Origin: Melitaea cinxia
Lineage: Eukaryota > Arthropoda > Insecta > Lepidoptera > Nymphalidae
DNA length: 64,000 nt
Assembly: GCF_905220565.1 (NCBI RefSeq)
Contig: NC_059412.1
Span: forward strand, 14,232,125-14,296,124
Reading direction: 5' to 3'
The notes beneath the pieces are model-generated. The model saw only the letters and a list, made by a program, of their open reading frames with translations. It ran no database searches and had not been told where the DNA came from. Numbering within the stretch: the stretch's first letter is position 1; each line of letters opens with the position of its first letter. A program made the translations under genes and the position numbers. Shown in pieces: positions 23,341-35,052 of this stretch.

Positions 23341-23939
23341 TATGACATTTGAACATTTCAACTGATTTGACATTTTAACTTATGATATCAATATGGATTA
23401 TTTCAATCGTTTTTCTCTCAATTTCATTGGAGTTCAGTTTGTGAGGATTACAGTGGACTTTTACGATGCCATAAATTTCACAACCCCGAATGTTTAGGAA
23501 CTGCATTATCTGCATTTCCCCAGCGCCTCAGTTCCCCGCACGGCCGGTATTCCAATGTTTACGGCTGAAACATTTATCCCAAATGGGGGAAGTAGTTTTA
23601 ATAATATATTAGATTTTAACTATTTCTTAAAGGCTAGTTTATCGTCAAAATTATCATCAAAATATCAGAATTTTATTAATATATAAAATGTAATATAAAT
23701 CAATATTAAACTCAATGCTGGAGTACCAATATCTCGGCCTAGAGCTACATCCAGGCAAACAGCTTAGACACAATCGTTCTGAAACGCGATTTTCTTCAAA
23801 GGCTCCACTGAAGCGTCGCCAAGACTATTTCAAAGGAATATATTATCGTGATACAGGAAATACGATATTCAAGTTCGCGTACTGTTGACATTATTAAAAT
23901 AATATTATTGAACTGACTGTCGAATATCTAAACAATTAT
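23341..23939. other. Unassigned sequence
   Basis: No gene or repeat recognised. Confidence 0.4.
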
Positions 23940-24135
23940 TTAAAGTTCCTTTGAAATGTATATATATAAAAATCAATGTTTGTCTGTATGTAGAATCCTG
24001 AATCCCTTGTAGAATCGTAAACTATGCACTTGATCATGTCATGATCTTGAGCAAAGTGTTGTGCATGAATCCACAAAGGTTTCTGAGTTGGTACGACCAA
24101 AAAAAGCGTAGCAACGCGCAGGGTACAGTTAGTAA
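23940..24135 (+). mobile_element. Decayed Helitron-like fragment
   Basis: Begins TATATATATAAAAATCAATG-TTTGTCTG and ends AACGCGCAGGGTACAGTTAG, a pattern like the ends of other Helitron fragments here. The CTAG is degenerate. Confidence 0.4.
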
Positions 24136-24213
24136 TATTTTAATATATATTTGTTATACATATGTTTATTCGTAATAAAATAATGTCAGTTGAGAAAATA
24201 GATTTCTTCACGC

Positions 24214-24366
24214 GATTAGGTCGGCAAACAAGCTTTCGGCCCACCTGATGGTAAGTAACACGTAGCCTACAGACGCCTGCAACACCAGAAGCATGGAGAG
24301 CGCGTTGCCGCCTGCCCTTGACCTTCTATCTGGCCACCTTACTTGCCACACGGACGCTATACAACT
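24214..24366 (-). repeat. SINE family 1, 3' half
   Basis: GATTAGGTCGGCAAACAAGC, CACCTGATGGTAAG, CAACACCAGAAGCAT and GCGCGTTGCCG words. The head half is absent. Confidence 0.7.
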
Positions 24367-24649
24367 TAAGAGATAGCAGTATATATATATATAATAGCTA
24401 GATAGCTGTGACATTCTAGAACGTTACGACTTTTTCAGACATTGCTCAAATTTTGTGCAAGATAGTTCCTGTTGTACATTGTCTCAATGAAAACTGCTTA
24501 AAAAGTATACATTTTAACAAAAATATGTCTTAAGTGTGGTTATAAGTTTTTGTGTGTAGTACTGTCTTGTATTATGTGAATTTTATTATAATAACTGATA
24601 TAACCATAATATAACTCATATGCACATAACAAAATCACTGATTATAATT

Positions 24650-25078
24650 ATTGTATTTGCTCGCAAACGAAAAAAAAAAAACGGACTTCAATTACATCGA
24701 CAAGTGTAATACAACGTAGGTAGACGAAAAAATAGTCAAGTAAACACGTATTATCAAAGATTACTCAAAAAGTTGTAATCAGATCTCGATGAAATTTAAA
24801 TGTGTCCACATAATAAACATCAGCTTTCGATTAAATTAAAAATCAACAAAATTGGTACACTCAGTAAAAAGTTATGCGGTATACAACGTAGGTCGACGAA
24901 AAAATAGTCAAGTAGGAACGCATTATTAGATAACCACCAAACCAAATGACACGCACTACCTTTCGATTAAAAAAAAATTGTCGAAATCGGTCCACCCAGT
25001 CAAAAGTTCTGAAGTAACATACATAAAAAAAATACAGTCGAATTGAGAACCTCCTGCTATTTTAGAAGGCGGTTAAAA
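24650..25078 (-). repeat. Modular repeat, two-module copy
   Basis: ATTGTATTTGCTCGCAAACG terminus, a CGACTTCAATTACATCGAC block, two modules (GTAGGTAGACGAAAAAATAG and GTAGGTCGACGAAAAAATAG), then AATTGAGAACCTCCTGC. Confidence 0.7.
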
Positions 25079-25502
25079 ACTATCGGTAAACTTAAATCAT
25101 CCTAAAAATGTAACAAGCACTGAATAAAAATCGAATGATTGATATATGTTTTAAACGACATAAATTTCGGTCCTAAAAAATATTTATCAAATTTGCCACG
25201 TCACAGGCGCTATCCATCAAACGTTAGGATAAATCTTCGACCCAGATGCCTCTAATCGCTGCCCCACGTTCGCCATTTTCAATTCGACTATTTTTACACG
25301 GCGCACAGTGACACTCATTGAATTTCCCACTATTTCACTCTATGTGCTTCCTTTGTAAAACAAATATTCGTTTGTACAATGGAAAGTAAATAATGGTGAA
25401 GCGTTTTTGTTTTGTAATGGAAAGGTTTGTACAGCGCTTTTAATGCTGTGCCATTTTTCTGTTTGATGAATAAAAATGTGCCAATGTAATATTTTTGAGC
25501 AC
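25079..25502. other. Unassigned sequence
   Basis: No gene or repeat recognised. Confidence 0.4.
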
Positions 25503-25770
25503 TGATTTAGGGCACAGTAAGAAGGACCTCGGCCTTACAGAAGATTACAGCTAAATGTACTGCTTTAAATAGTGCTGTGTTCATGTGGTGAGAAAGGTGA
25601 CAAGAGCTTCTGGGGTTCCACCCAGAACTGGTCTGGGGATTGGGGGTAGGGTTGCCAACGTGCGTGATGCTTCCGGTGTTGTAGGCGTCTATAGGTAGAC
25701 TACTGTAATCACTTACCAGCAGGTGAGCGGTACGCTTATTCGACCTAGCTATGTATATATATAAAAAAAG
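25503..25770 (+). repeat. SINE family 1, diverged
   Basis: TTTAGGGCACAGTAAG, CTTACAGAAGATTACAGC, GATTGGGGGTAGGGTTGCC and a TATATATATAAAAAAAG tail. The palindromic head is deleted. Confidence 0.7.
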
Positions 25771-25909
25771 TAATCTATACAAATAACTAAACTTGGAGTG
25801 TCTGTTTGTACAACATATTTATTATTTAGTAACAATAAGTACATATAAAACATACTTAAGTCAAAATTGCATTAGTTTTCATTTTTATCTACTTAACTAT
25901 CAATTAATA

Positions 25910-26348
25910 ATTGTGTTTGCAAGCAAACGTAGAAAAACCGACTTCAGTTATACTGACAAGTAACACAACATAGGTAGAAGAAAAAAATAGTCAAGTAAAT
26001 ACGCATTATTAATGATTACTCTTAAAGTTGTAATCAGATCTCGATGAAATTTAAATGTGACTATCTGATAAACATCGGTTTTCGATTAAATTAAAAATCA
26101 TTAAAATCGGTACACCCAGTAAAAAGTTATGCGGATTTTCGAGAGTTTCCCCCGATTTCTCTGAGATTCCATCATCAGATCCTGGTTTCCTTATCATGGT
26201 ACCAAATTAGGAATATCTCCTTTCCAACAAAAAAAGAATTATCAAAATCGGTTCATAAACGACGGAGTTATCCCCGAATATACATAAAAAATATATATAT
26301 ACGATCGAATTGAGTAACCTCGTCCTTTTTTTTTTGAAATCGGTTAAT
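25910..26348 (-). repeat. Modular repeat copy
   Basis: ATTGTGTTTGCAAGCAAACG terminus, then the GAGAGTTTCCCCCGATTTC and GATCCTGGTTTCCTTATC module variants also seen at 11160 and 54660. Confidence 0.7.
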
Positions 26349-26375
26349 AAAAAAAAATAATATTGATATGCTATA

Positions 26376-26600
26376 GTTTAATATAATTTTTTGTCTGTCT
26401 GTCTATCTGTCTGTTTATTCCGGCTAATGTTTTAAACACCTGGACCGATTTTGACAGGACTTTCACTGGCAGATAGCTGATGTAATAAGGAGTAACTTAG
26501 GCTACTTTTAATTTAGAAATTTATTTATTTTATAACTCTGCAAACTGAACAATAACTTTTTTGCTAAATTCCATACGAAGTCTCGGGCACCGCTAGCATT
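26376..26600 (+). mobile_element. Helitron-like fragment
   Basis: Shares GATTTTGACAGGACTTTCAC, TGGCAGATAGCTGATGTAAT and ACTTAGGCTACTTTTA with the better Helitron at 34108-34415. Its end is decayed to CACCGCTAGC. Confidence 0.6.
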
Positions 26601-26639
26601 ACAATAATATCTTACAAATAGTTGAGTAGCCTCCCTTTT

Positions 26640-26690
26640 TGAGGCCTATGTCCAGCAGTGGACTGCAATAGGCTGAACTGACTGACTGAG
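26640..26690 (+). repeat. RTE 3'-end stub
   Basis: GAGGCCTATGTCCAGCAGTG, GACTGCAATAGGCTGA and a short GACT-repeat tail. A severely 5'-truncated insertion of the RTE or its short derivative. Confidence 0.65.
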
Positions 26691-28020
26691 TTAAGTAGCA
26701 TTTTTTGGTATTGAAGATAATTTTGAATATAATCATCACAATCATGTGTCTTTTATGAACGAGCAGCGTGCATTAGTTAGTTATGGCGGCAAAAACGCAG
26801 CATTTCCCCGCTGAATCGCTATGTCGATTCTTTAAGCAAAAAACGAGCTGCCTTCCTATCATAATAGCAACTTTGATTAATGTTGATATATCTATTAGAT
26901 GTTTTTTCACTGCTGTTCCTAAGCCCAAGTATTTTGATTCCAAGCGACAAAGAAGTAGAATTTGGGATAAGTGAGGAATATTTTAGCTTACCATCAGCTC
27001 TAGACTTTGAGGCTGTATCCTTTACTCCATTTTAGACCTTTGATTAATTATCAGGTGGATCATATACTTATTTGCCGCTTTTGTCCTATAAAACAAAAAA
27101 TACTTGATCGTTGATACTTTTATTAACGAGATAGCATAAAGTTGCTTACCTAAGGAACAGACGTTTATGTGTGTGTGTGCGTGTTGATTAATGTTTTATA
27201 TTTATAGCATAGCATACAAATAGGGCCTGTTTTACCAGTAACGCTATTTGACGGGTGATGATATCCAACGACGAACAAAAATGTTTTGACTTTAACATCC
27301 GATTTTACTGTATTTGTGAGATATTTCACTTCGAAAATATGAATCTAAAGGTTGTAGTTTATTAATTGAAGAGAAGTAGGTCCTAGTCGCCTGTACCGAC
27401 CTGCTGTTAAAGTCTATTCGTAACTTATCTACAGGATAAACCTTATGCACAACCAGTGAAACCGTCCCTAAAATGTTTCAATTTGTCAGAAAAACGTACG
27501 TTTTCAATCTAAATTAATCAGAAAAAAAATTAATCATCTATCTCCGTCCTCTTCGCTCTAAATTCCCAATTATACTTATTTATTTCTGCTCACTCCCAAA
27601 TTTATTATGAGGAAAAAAACCAACTCATTTGTTCGGCGACATTAAGTGATATTGTTGCTTGTAATATATTTAGGGTGAAGTATTGGTAACGAAGTGAGGG
27701 AAAAAATATACGAGCACAATTGTCAACGCCAAAATTATACGATCTTCATTCATTGTTGAAAATAAATTGTAATATTTTTAATATTTTGACGTAAAGTATC
27801 AGGACGTGTTTTCGAGTAATAAGATGACTCCGACGAACTTTGTACTTTTGTAGTTCCATTATTTTTTGTTAATAATTCGATTTTTTTTTAATTTCATTTT
27901 GTAGAAACATTGCCCAGACTATAAATAATAAACACAACAAAAAAAACTATTGTCCAATTTGGTGCAGTCGATCGAAAGTTATAGTGACATACATTTTGAC
28001 GATTAATTTTTACTAGATTA
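26691..28020. other. Unassigned sequence
   Basis: About 1.3 kb with no family recognised. A 63-codon plus-strand frame (26783-26974) has no supporting features. Confidence 0.45.
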
Positions 28021-28100
28021 CTAGCTGACCCGGCAAACGTTCTTCTGCCAGCACCTGGAGGTTTAAAAAATAGTAGGTATACGACCTATTTTCAGACCTG
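28021..28100 (-). mobile_element. Helitron 3'-end fragment
   Basis: The minus strand ends AGAACGTTTGCCGGGTCAGCTAG, then T. The internal part is lost. Confidence 0.55.
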
Positions 28101-28129
28101 CCAAATATAAACAAAATAATGTGTGTTTC

Positions 28130-28680
28130 AGCTCCGACGCACGACTGGATTTTTTTCCTTTAGATCGACTGTAAATAGGCACAAAAAAGGCTTACTAGTC
28201 TAAGAAAAAGATTTATATCATATCAAATGGTAAATAAACGAATGGTAAAATCAATTGTACTAAAATCTAAATTCCGAATCGGTGGTAGCTTTACTTTAAA
28301 AAAATTATAAACACCTTAAAATTTTAATTTGTAAAATGACGATTCGTAAGTGCTCTTGGGACCTATTTGAATAAAGTTGATTTTGATTTTGATTACGAAA
28401 TATCGCCATCTATCGAATATAAATATAACGAATCAAATGTCGGTGTTATTAGAAAACGTCGTAACGCCATATTCCGACAGATGGCATTAACAGCAAACTA
28501 ACGAGTTCATTCGTTCAGTAGATCTTACTCCTCATATTTTTTCATTCCGGGGGCCTTATATGAATATCGATTCTCAAGGAGTTAACTCTAATGAACTCCA
28601 AAAATTTCATCAAAATCAGTAAACTCCAGTTGTGCGTCGGAGCTAACACACAAACTTTTTTTTATACAGCTGCTATTACA
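28130..28680 (-). repeat. 'AGATGGCGTTA' repeat interrupted by a LINE tail
   Basis: Has the same word order as 2655-2960, but CAAATGGTAAATAAACGAAT is followed by a foreign block (about 28246-28397) before the text resumes at ATCGCCATCTATCG. Confidence 0.6.
28246..28397 (+). mobile_element. 5'-truncated LINE 3' end
   Basis: Ends GACCTATTTGAATAAAGTTG with a (ATTTTG)n tail, the polyadenylation-site plus hexamer tail typical of lepidopteran LINE 3' ends. A minus-strand copy of this tail lies at about 48112-48175. Confidence 0.65.
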
Positions 28681-29455
28681 CAAATAATTCTATTATGACT
28701 ACATTCTCAATAATCTAAGATTCGAATTACAAACGACCTTCACTCATCTGTTTGATGAGATGATGATGATGATGATATGAGTTAATCTGAGAAGAATTAT
28801 TTTATAACTATTTCAATGTATCTATTACATATAATAAAATGGTAGGAAAGTCAAAACTGTGCATTGAATATTTTTTTAAAAGAATACTTGGGGTGTGATC
28901 TACAATCGATACCGAAGCCAAAAATATAGTTTTTATAATTTTTTTATTTTTTTTGTTTGTCTGTATGTATGTCCGGGACAAACTCAAAAAGTACTGCATG
29001 GATTTACTTCAAATTTTACACGAATATTATTAAGAAATCGGGTCAACATATAGGCTACATATTATCACGCTATCACCTACGGGGAACGAGCAGTGAACCT
29101 TTATTTCTTCAACGCGTTCTGTAACAACGTATAATCTAACGTCGCATATTGGAATTTTGTTGTTATTATGTTAATAACCATGCTATAAGCTATCTGCACA
29201 CTATAAATAAAGATATTTTGTAGTATATTTAGTATCAGCATTGCACCCGTGCGAAGCCAGGGTGGGTCGCTATTTAAAAATAAATTGCAAATAAATCGAC
29301 TCTTACTTATGAAAGATAATCAATCAATCGCTATCTACATCGCGATTTGCCACATTTTCGTTGTTTTTTTTTTTAAATTAACTATAGTATTTTTTTATGT
29401 TTTATTTTGAACATTTTATAGTATTTTTTTTGAACAAAGTCAATTATTATTATTC
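28681..29455 (+). repeat. AT-rich stretch with a decayed Helitron-like piece
   Basis: Mostly unassigned. About 28950-29275 has TTTGTCTGTATGTATGTCCG, TATCACGCTATCACCTACGG and an end AAGCCAGGGTGGGTCGCTAT resembling the Helitron terminus at 1788 with CTAG decayed. A (GAT)n run lies at about 28758-28776. Confidence 0.45.
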
Positions 29456-29459
29456 TCAT

Positions 29460-29572
29460 TACAGCCTATACAGTCCACTGCTGGACATAGGCCTCCACAA
29501 GTTTACGCCAAAAACATCGTGAACTCATGTGTTTTGCCCATAGTCACCACGCTGGGCAGGCGGGTTGGTGAA
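29460..29572 (-). repeat. RTE-derived short element
   Basis: Minus-strand copy: GTCCAGCAGTGGACTG (3' end) next to CACGCTGGGCAGGCGGG (leader), as in 52808-53103. Confidence 0.7.
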
Positions 29573-29679
29573 CGAATTATAATAATAAATTATTATGGTA
29601 ATTATTATTATTATAACTGATTAATTGTTATTTATGAAACCAATTGTTTTTGTAACAGTATACATCAGATAATTTTTTG

Positions 29680-29959
29680 CTCGCAAACGAAAAAAAACCG
29701 ACTTCAATTACATCGACAGGTCGATCGATAGTCAAGAAAATACGCCTTATCAAAGACTACTCAAAAAGTGCTCATCAAATCTCGATAAAATTTTAATGGG
29801 ATCACAAGACAAGCATCAGCTTTCAAAAAAGAATCATCAAAATCGATACACTCAGTGAAAAGTAATGCGTGATAATACAACGTAGGTCGACGAAAAAACT
29901 CGACATACAAAAAAAATACAATCGAATGGAGAACCTCCTCCTTTATTGGAAGTAAGTTA
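29680..29959 (-). repeat. Modular repeat, one-module copy
   Basis: TTTGCTCGCAAACGAAAAAA, CGACTTCAATTACATCGAC, AACGTAGGTCGACGAAAAAA and GAACCTCCTCCTT words in order. Confidence 0.7.
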
Positions 29960-30719
29960 AAAAGAATCCGTAGCAAATAAACAAAGCTACGAGATCAAAT
30001 TATTTTAGTTCTGTTAAAATGTTTCGTTCCTCTCCTTCGTGATAAGATTTACACGCTAAGCCAAATTGAAAATCTGGAAAAGCGGAGTACCTTTGTAGTT
30101 TTCAGTGGCTTATACGACGGATCGAGGCTTAATCATTATACTGTTTAGCATACTATGACGTTTTGTATTAGAATATAAATGATTTAGTAATGTCTTTATG
30201 TTTTTTTTACATTTTTAGAAAACAAAGGACAATTCAATCAGGCTACGGAAGTATGAAAATTAAACTCAGGCTGAATAGATACAGATAAAATCTTATCTTA
30301 AAGATAAAAAAAAATAATCTCTGATGAAATATAAATAGCAATATCACACATTTAGCCACCGAATTTGATGGAGATGATATCATACATTTTCATCATCATC
30401 ATCCAACATCACCACAATTTTTAGCTACATTCTGTATCTGTTCAGCCTGGGTTTTTTTGGCCATTGTCCTTTGATGATGTTTAAAAATAGGTGAATTGTA
30501 GTTAGTTTTTTTTTACAGAATTACTTATTGTTGAGCTGGGGATTTATTGTGTATATATTTTTAAAGAAGTTTGTCTATTTTTACGTAGGTTTTTTTTTCA
30601 GTAAATACAAGTATAATTTTTGTTTAGTTTTTTTTTTCAAATTGCTACTCTTTGGTGTGTGTAACTATATATTTAAGACTATCATTAAAAATCCTATATA
30701 TTATAATTATATAAAAAAA
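29960..30719. other. Unassigned AT-rich sequence
   Basis: No gene or repeat recognised. The ORF within 30528-30788 is a T-rich low-complexity frame. Confidence 0.45.
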
Positions 30720-32249
30720 TCTATATATAAAATTCTCTTGTTAGTTACCATTAGTGTTGCCCAAATGCAAGAACAAGACGAGACTTAGCCAGTCTTGGTC
30801 TTGGTCTTGCGCCAATACACCTGGTCTTGGTCTTGGTCTTGGTCTTGCGCTCCCAGTCTTGGTCTTGGTCTTGGTCTTGCAGCAAGAGTCTTGCAAGTTT
30901 TGCAATTACCTATTAGTCTATTACTATTTATTAAAGTTTACTTTAAATCTTAGAAAAACGTATTAGAATTGGAACATTGTGAGCTTGAATTAACATAGCC
31001 ATAGTAAAGATCAAGCAGATTAATAAATAACTGAAGATTTACTTACTCTCATCATCTCTCTCAGAGATATTCGGGCTGGTAAGTAATACAAAACTCTTAT
31101 CGCAGGCTTTTTATTTTATTAGTAGGTAAGTACCTACGCTTTTTATATTATTTTATTAGTTTTGTAGAATTTTTTTACACGTTTCAAGTATATTTAAAAG
31201 TGGCTACAATATTTATTAAACGGGTGATATTTGAACACTTTTTGCTATTTTTTCTTGTAAAAACTTAAGAAATATAATGACTAAATGTACAATAATAGTA
31301 CCTAAGTAATTAGTTTAAAACCATATAAGTAATCAATATTATAATATATACTTACTAGAATGAATTAATATGACATCTACTACCTATCCTTACCATTTTA
31401 TCCTAATCATAATACTACTTGCGTGATCAGTATAATGTATTCATTTTCATTCTAAGCACTCTGAAACTTATTTATTCTTTGGAACACCTGTAGGTACTCT
31501 TAAAATTCGAAATTATTTTGCATGAGTATACCTACGCCCTATGGCGGCAATCAAATAGTGTCAAATGTTATGATTTCGGCGTGGCGGCAACGATTGTTTT
31601 AGATTTCAAAAGAAGCCGCCGGCGCGTGTATCATAACCATGTACTTCCGAAAAGCGGCAAATTTCTTTGAGAAGTAAGTACAAAACCTTTGATGCCGCAT
31701 TATCAAAGTGCCGATGGTTAAAACATAACTATGCATGCACTCAGTTTGATTTTAATAGATATTTTTTTATTCGCTATGTTTATGGTATTAGTCGTAATGC
31801 GCATAGGTCCAGTTTTTCATATTCTTTGATACAGTTTTTTGCGTCTCATAGAATTCCTAAGCGTACCTACCTATACACCGAACTGTTACACCTAACTACT
31901 CAGTGAAATAGCGCTAAGTCCTAGCTGCAAGACGCAAGAGTCTTGCAGGCTATGTCTTGTTCTTGCTCAAGTCTTGCACGGTCAGTCTTGGTCTTGGTCT
32001 TGCTAAAAATACGCGGTCTTGTTCTTGGTCTTGGTCTTGCAAAAACGCAAGAACAAGACCAAGACTGCAAGACCAAGACTGAATTTGGGCAACACTAGTT
32101 ACCATACTCCTCCGAAACGGCTGGACCGCTTTTTATCAGGTGTGAGAATCGGCCAACATCTATTTTTCATACCCCTAAGTTATGAGAGGGGGTGGAATTA
32201 GGGTGTTAATAACATATATGGCAAAACAAGGTTTGCGGGATCAGTAGCT
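30720..32249 (+). mobile_element. Helitron split by a hAT transposon
   Basis: The left piece TCTATATATAAAATTCTC and the right piece CTCCTCCGAAACGGCTGGAC ... GTTTGCGGGATCAGTAGCT together match the Helitron family at 3990-4242 and 44372-44689. The 3' CTAG is decayed. The intervening 30752-32097 is a separate element with its own target duplication. Confidence 0.7.
30752..32097. mobile_element. Non-autonomous hAT-superfamily transposon with GGTCTTG arrays
   Basis: Perfect 15-bp terminal inverted repeats TAGTGTTGCCCAAAT / ATTTGGGCAACACTA are flanked by the exact 8-bp duplication GTTACCAT (30744-30751 and 32098-32105). An 8-bp duplication and a TAGTG start fit hAT. Just inside both ends are dense arrays of GGTCTTG/CAAGACC (about 30790-30895 and 31918-32078), oriented so that they can base-pair. 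The centre has no transposase frame; the 79-codon frame at 31667 has no hAT motif. Mobilisation would need an autonomous relative elsewhere. Confidence 0.88.
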
Positions 32250-33404
32250 ATTTTTATTTTTATAAAAAAAGAACACATTTGGAAAATCATCACCAGAATA
32301 GTTTCTATATAAATAACTAAATATAACGTTAAAGAGTTTGTTTCCATACGCCTATTTTAGTTTACTACGTTTATTTTATATGTTTTATGTCTCTTTTAAT
32401 TATGGATGTCATAACTAGACTACAACTTGTCCCTGTTCATGACCGATCAGTCATCATGACCCATTGTGAAGGTTGAGTTGTTATCTAATGTTCCAAAATC
32501 ATAAATACCTATTGAATAATATAAAAGTTTTCGAAAAGACTCACAGCGTGTCAAGTATTAACTAATAAACACGATTAAATATTCAATATTACCTGGCCTT
32601 GTCACTTTAATGAAAAAAGTACCAGCCACAATAATATAGGTACGATATTCCGCAGAGAAAACTTTTGTTATTAATTGTTCTATTATACCACATTTAGGTA
32701 TTCGGCGTTTTATCATTAACAGCAAATAGGATTTATCATAACTATCGACGGAGTTTTGTCAAGCTATATATTTTCGCAATGATTACTACAACATTTGTAT
32801 AAACTTAATTAATTATATTAATGTTTGTTCGCTTCAGTTTGTAAAACATGTAACAAAAAAACCCGGCTATAAGTTTCAAGAGTAAAAAATGTAGGTTATT
32901 CAGAAAATAAATAATTATCGGCCCTTTGTTTCTTCATTGCCCCAGGTCCTCCAGACCACCAAATCATGTGTTTTCAGTACTCAACATTCACCATTAGAGT
33001 AGCTAGATTTTTTTCCTAGACCAGCCTAACTAATGAACTAAACACAGGCATTTAATCCGTCTGTATATGAAGTCAATGTCCTGACAGACATATCATCCTC
33101 AAGGCAATTTTGAAAATATATTCGCTATGGATTAAGCATAACTGTAAAGATTAATTATTTTAAAAAGATTTTTTTTGGGAATTGATTTCCCTTATGGGGT
33201 CGAATATATTTTTTACAGTATCACCGGGTGGGGTGGCCGAGTTCTGAGACCCAGCCCTGTAAGAAAGGTCAAATAGAGAATGAAAGTATGTATGAAACTC
33301 TATAATTTTTCATTTGAAGTAAATATAATGTGGTATTAGCTTCTGGATATAAAATAATGAAACACATTTGTATATTTTTGAATTTCGTTTCTTAAGGGGG
33401 GGGG
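32250..33404. other. Unassigned sequence
   Basis: No gene. A poly-G run lies at about 33397-33408. Confidence 0.45.
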
Positions 33405-33419
33405 GGGAGAAAAATATAT

Positions 33420-33732
33420 GCTGCAATTGCAAACCTGGTGTCTGAGCCAAACATCGTTGGAGTTACCAAATCCCATCGGTTGCGGTGGCTCGGGCATGTC
33501 GAACGCATGGGGGAGGATCGAGCAGTCGAGAGCGTATCTGGTTCGACCAACTGGACGTAGACTGGTGGGTCGACCCAGATACCGCTGGAGGGACATGGTT
33601 AAAGCAGACTTGAGTGAGATCCAAGCCAATAATTGGCTGGAAATCGCGGAAATCGCGCAAGATCGTGCGAAGTGGGGAAATCTTGTTTCGGAGACCAAGA
33701 CTCACTTCGGGTCACTGAGCCAAATGAGTTAG
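33420..33732 (+). pseudogene. 3' fragment of a second non-LTR retrotransposon, frameshifted
   Basis: Two overlapping frames give RLRWLGHVERM (about 33477-33510) and then VGRPRYRWRDMVKADL (about 33565-33612), AQDRAKWGNLV and a TAG stop at 33730. These are hallmarks of the C-terminal tail downstream of reverse transcriptase in insect LINEs. A frameshift near 33515-33530 separates the two. The RT and endonuclease regions are absent, so this is a 5'-truncated dead copy distinct from the RTE at 14344. Confidence 0.75.
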
Positions 33733-34107
33733 TTATTTCTTAAAAGAGATTAATAAAAAAATACTTTAAATGTGTTTATGCTCTTCAATAATGGGATTGA
33801 AATTTTTAGCCTTACTGTAAAATATTCCAAAATAAAAATAAAAAAGGTCTTCAATACAATATTTTTACTATAAAGTGTGTATGTTTATTTAATGAAAGTA
33901 AAATAAGATCATAAAATAAGATATAAAATAAGATCGGATTAGAAAAAGAACTTATTCCTTTCAGTAAGTTTTTATTTTTGAAGTTTTGACTATTAAACGT
34001 CACGCAGTGCAATAATACTGCAGTGTAATAATAAAAGGAATGTTTGATACTTTCCTATATGATCTGAGCCTATATGTATAAAAAGACAATTACAAAATTC
34101 TACATTA
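33733..34107. other. Unassigned AT-rich sequence
   Basis: No gene or repeat recognised. Confidence 0.4.
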
Positions 34108-34415
34108 GATATATACATATACAAATAAATAAAATTGGAGTGTCTGTTTGTAATATTAGAATAACCGCTTTTTACTAAATCCCTGGATGTATACATGGTA
34201 TATATACCGAAATAACATTTTTTACAATTTTTGTCTATCTGTCTGTCTGTTTGTTCCAGCTAATCTCTGAAACGGCTGGCCTGATTTTGACGGGACTTAC
34301 ACTGGCAGATAGCTGATGTAATAAGGAATAACTTAGGCTACTTTTATTTTAGAAATAAATACGAACAATATTTTTTTTTTTAATTCCATGCGGACTCAGT
34401 CGCGCGCGCAGCTAG
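34108..34415 (+). mobile_element. Non-autonomous Helitron
   Basis: Begins near AAATAAAATTGGAGTGTCTG, contains TGGCAGATAGCTGATGTAAT, and ends CGCGCGCGCAGCTAG followed by T. Non-coding. The left border is approximate. Confidence 0.7.
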
Positions 34416-35052
34416 TATTCATATAAATGATGAATAAAAGTATATAATACCTATATACTCGATAAAAACAAAGCAATGAACTAACGCGTGTTGAACGATC
34501 AATCTTAGTCGTGTATTCGCGTCCACGGGACCACAGAACATTAAATACTCTAGGAGAAGAATAACGACTTCCTAAATAAAAGGTTAAGACAGTATTGCTG
34601 CGCGCCATCTAGTGGTAGCCCAGAACAACTGCGTGAAGGACGTGAATAGGGCGGGAACTTTGAAATGCATAATGTGGCGGGAACTTTGAAATGCATAATC
34701 AAAACTATTTTTTTCTTTCAAGTGTACAATAGAATTGCTTATCTCAAATTAGCATTACAAAACAATATTAAAATTTAAAAATTAATGACCTATGTAACAT
34801 ATTATGCTAAATTGACATAACTTGATTTCTGTTGTACAACCAGAAAAAAATCGGTATTCATTAATTTCCTACTTTACTAAATATTAGAAAAAAACTCAGG
34901 AATTATGGTACTTTTTTATTTCAGTAATTTAAGTATGTATAACCAAATTAGTTACATAGTCCGATATAAAATTAAGTGCATTTATCCATGTTCGTAAAAC
35001 GACTTTTAACTTGTAGGTATTCAGCAAAAGGAACTTCATTCCAAACGGTTTT
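34416..35052. other. Unassigned sequence with a 26-bp tandem duplication
   Basis: GGCGGGAACTTTGAAATGCATAAT is present twice in tandem at about 34650-34699. No gene. Confidence 0.5.

Noticed and set aside
31667..31906. 79-codon frame inside the hAT element as transposase
   Set aside because: No hAT dimerisation motif or catalytic pattern, and far too short.
33420..33732. Possible host gene fragment with a WRDMVKADL motif
   Set aside because: The motif set (WLGHVERM, GRPRYRW) is that of LINE C-termini, and the frame is broken.
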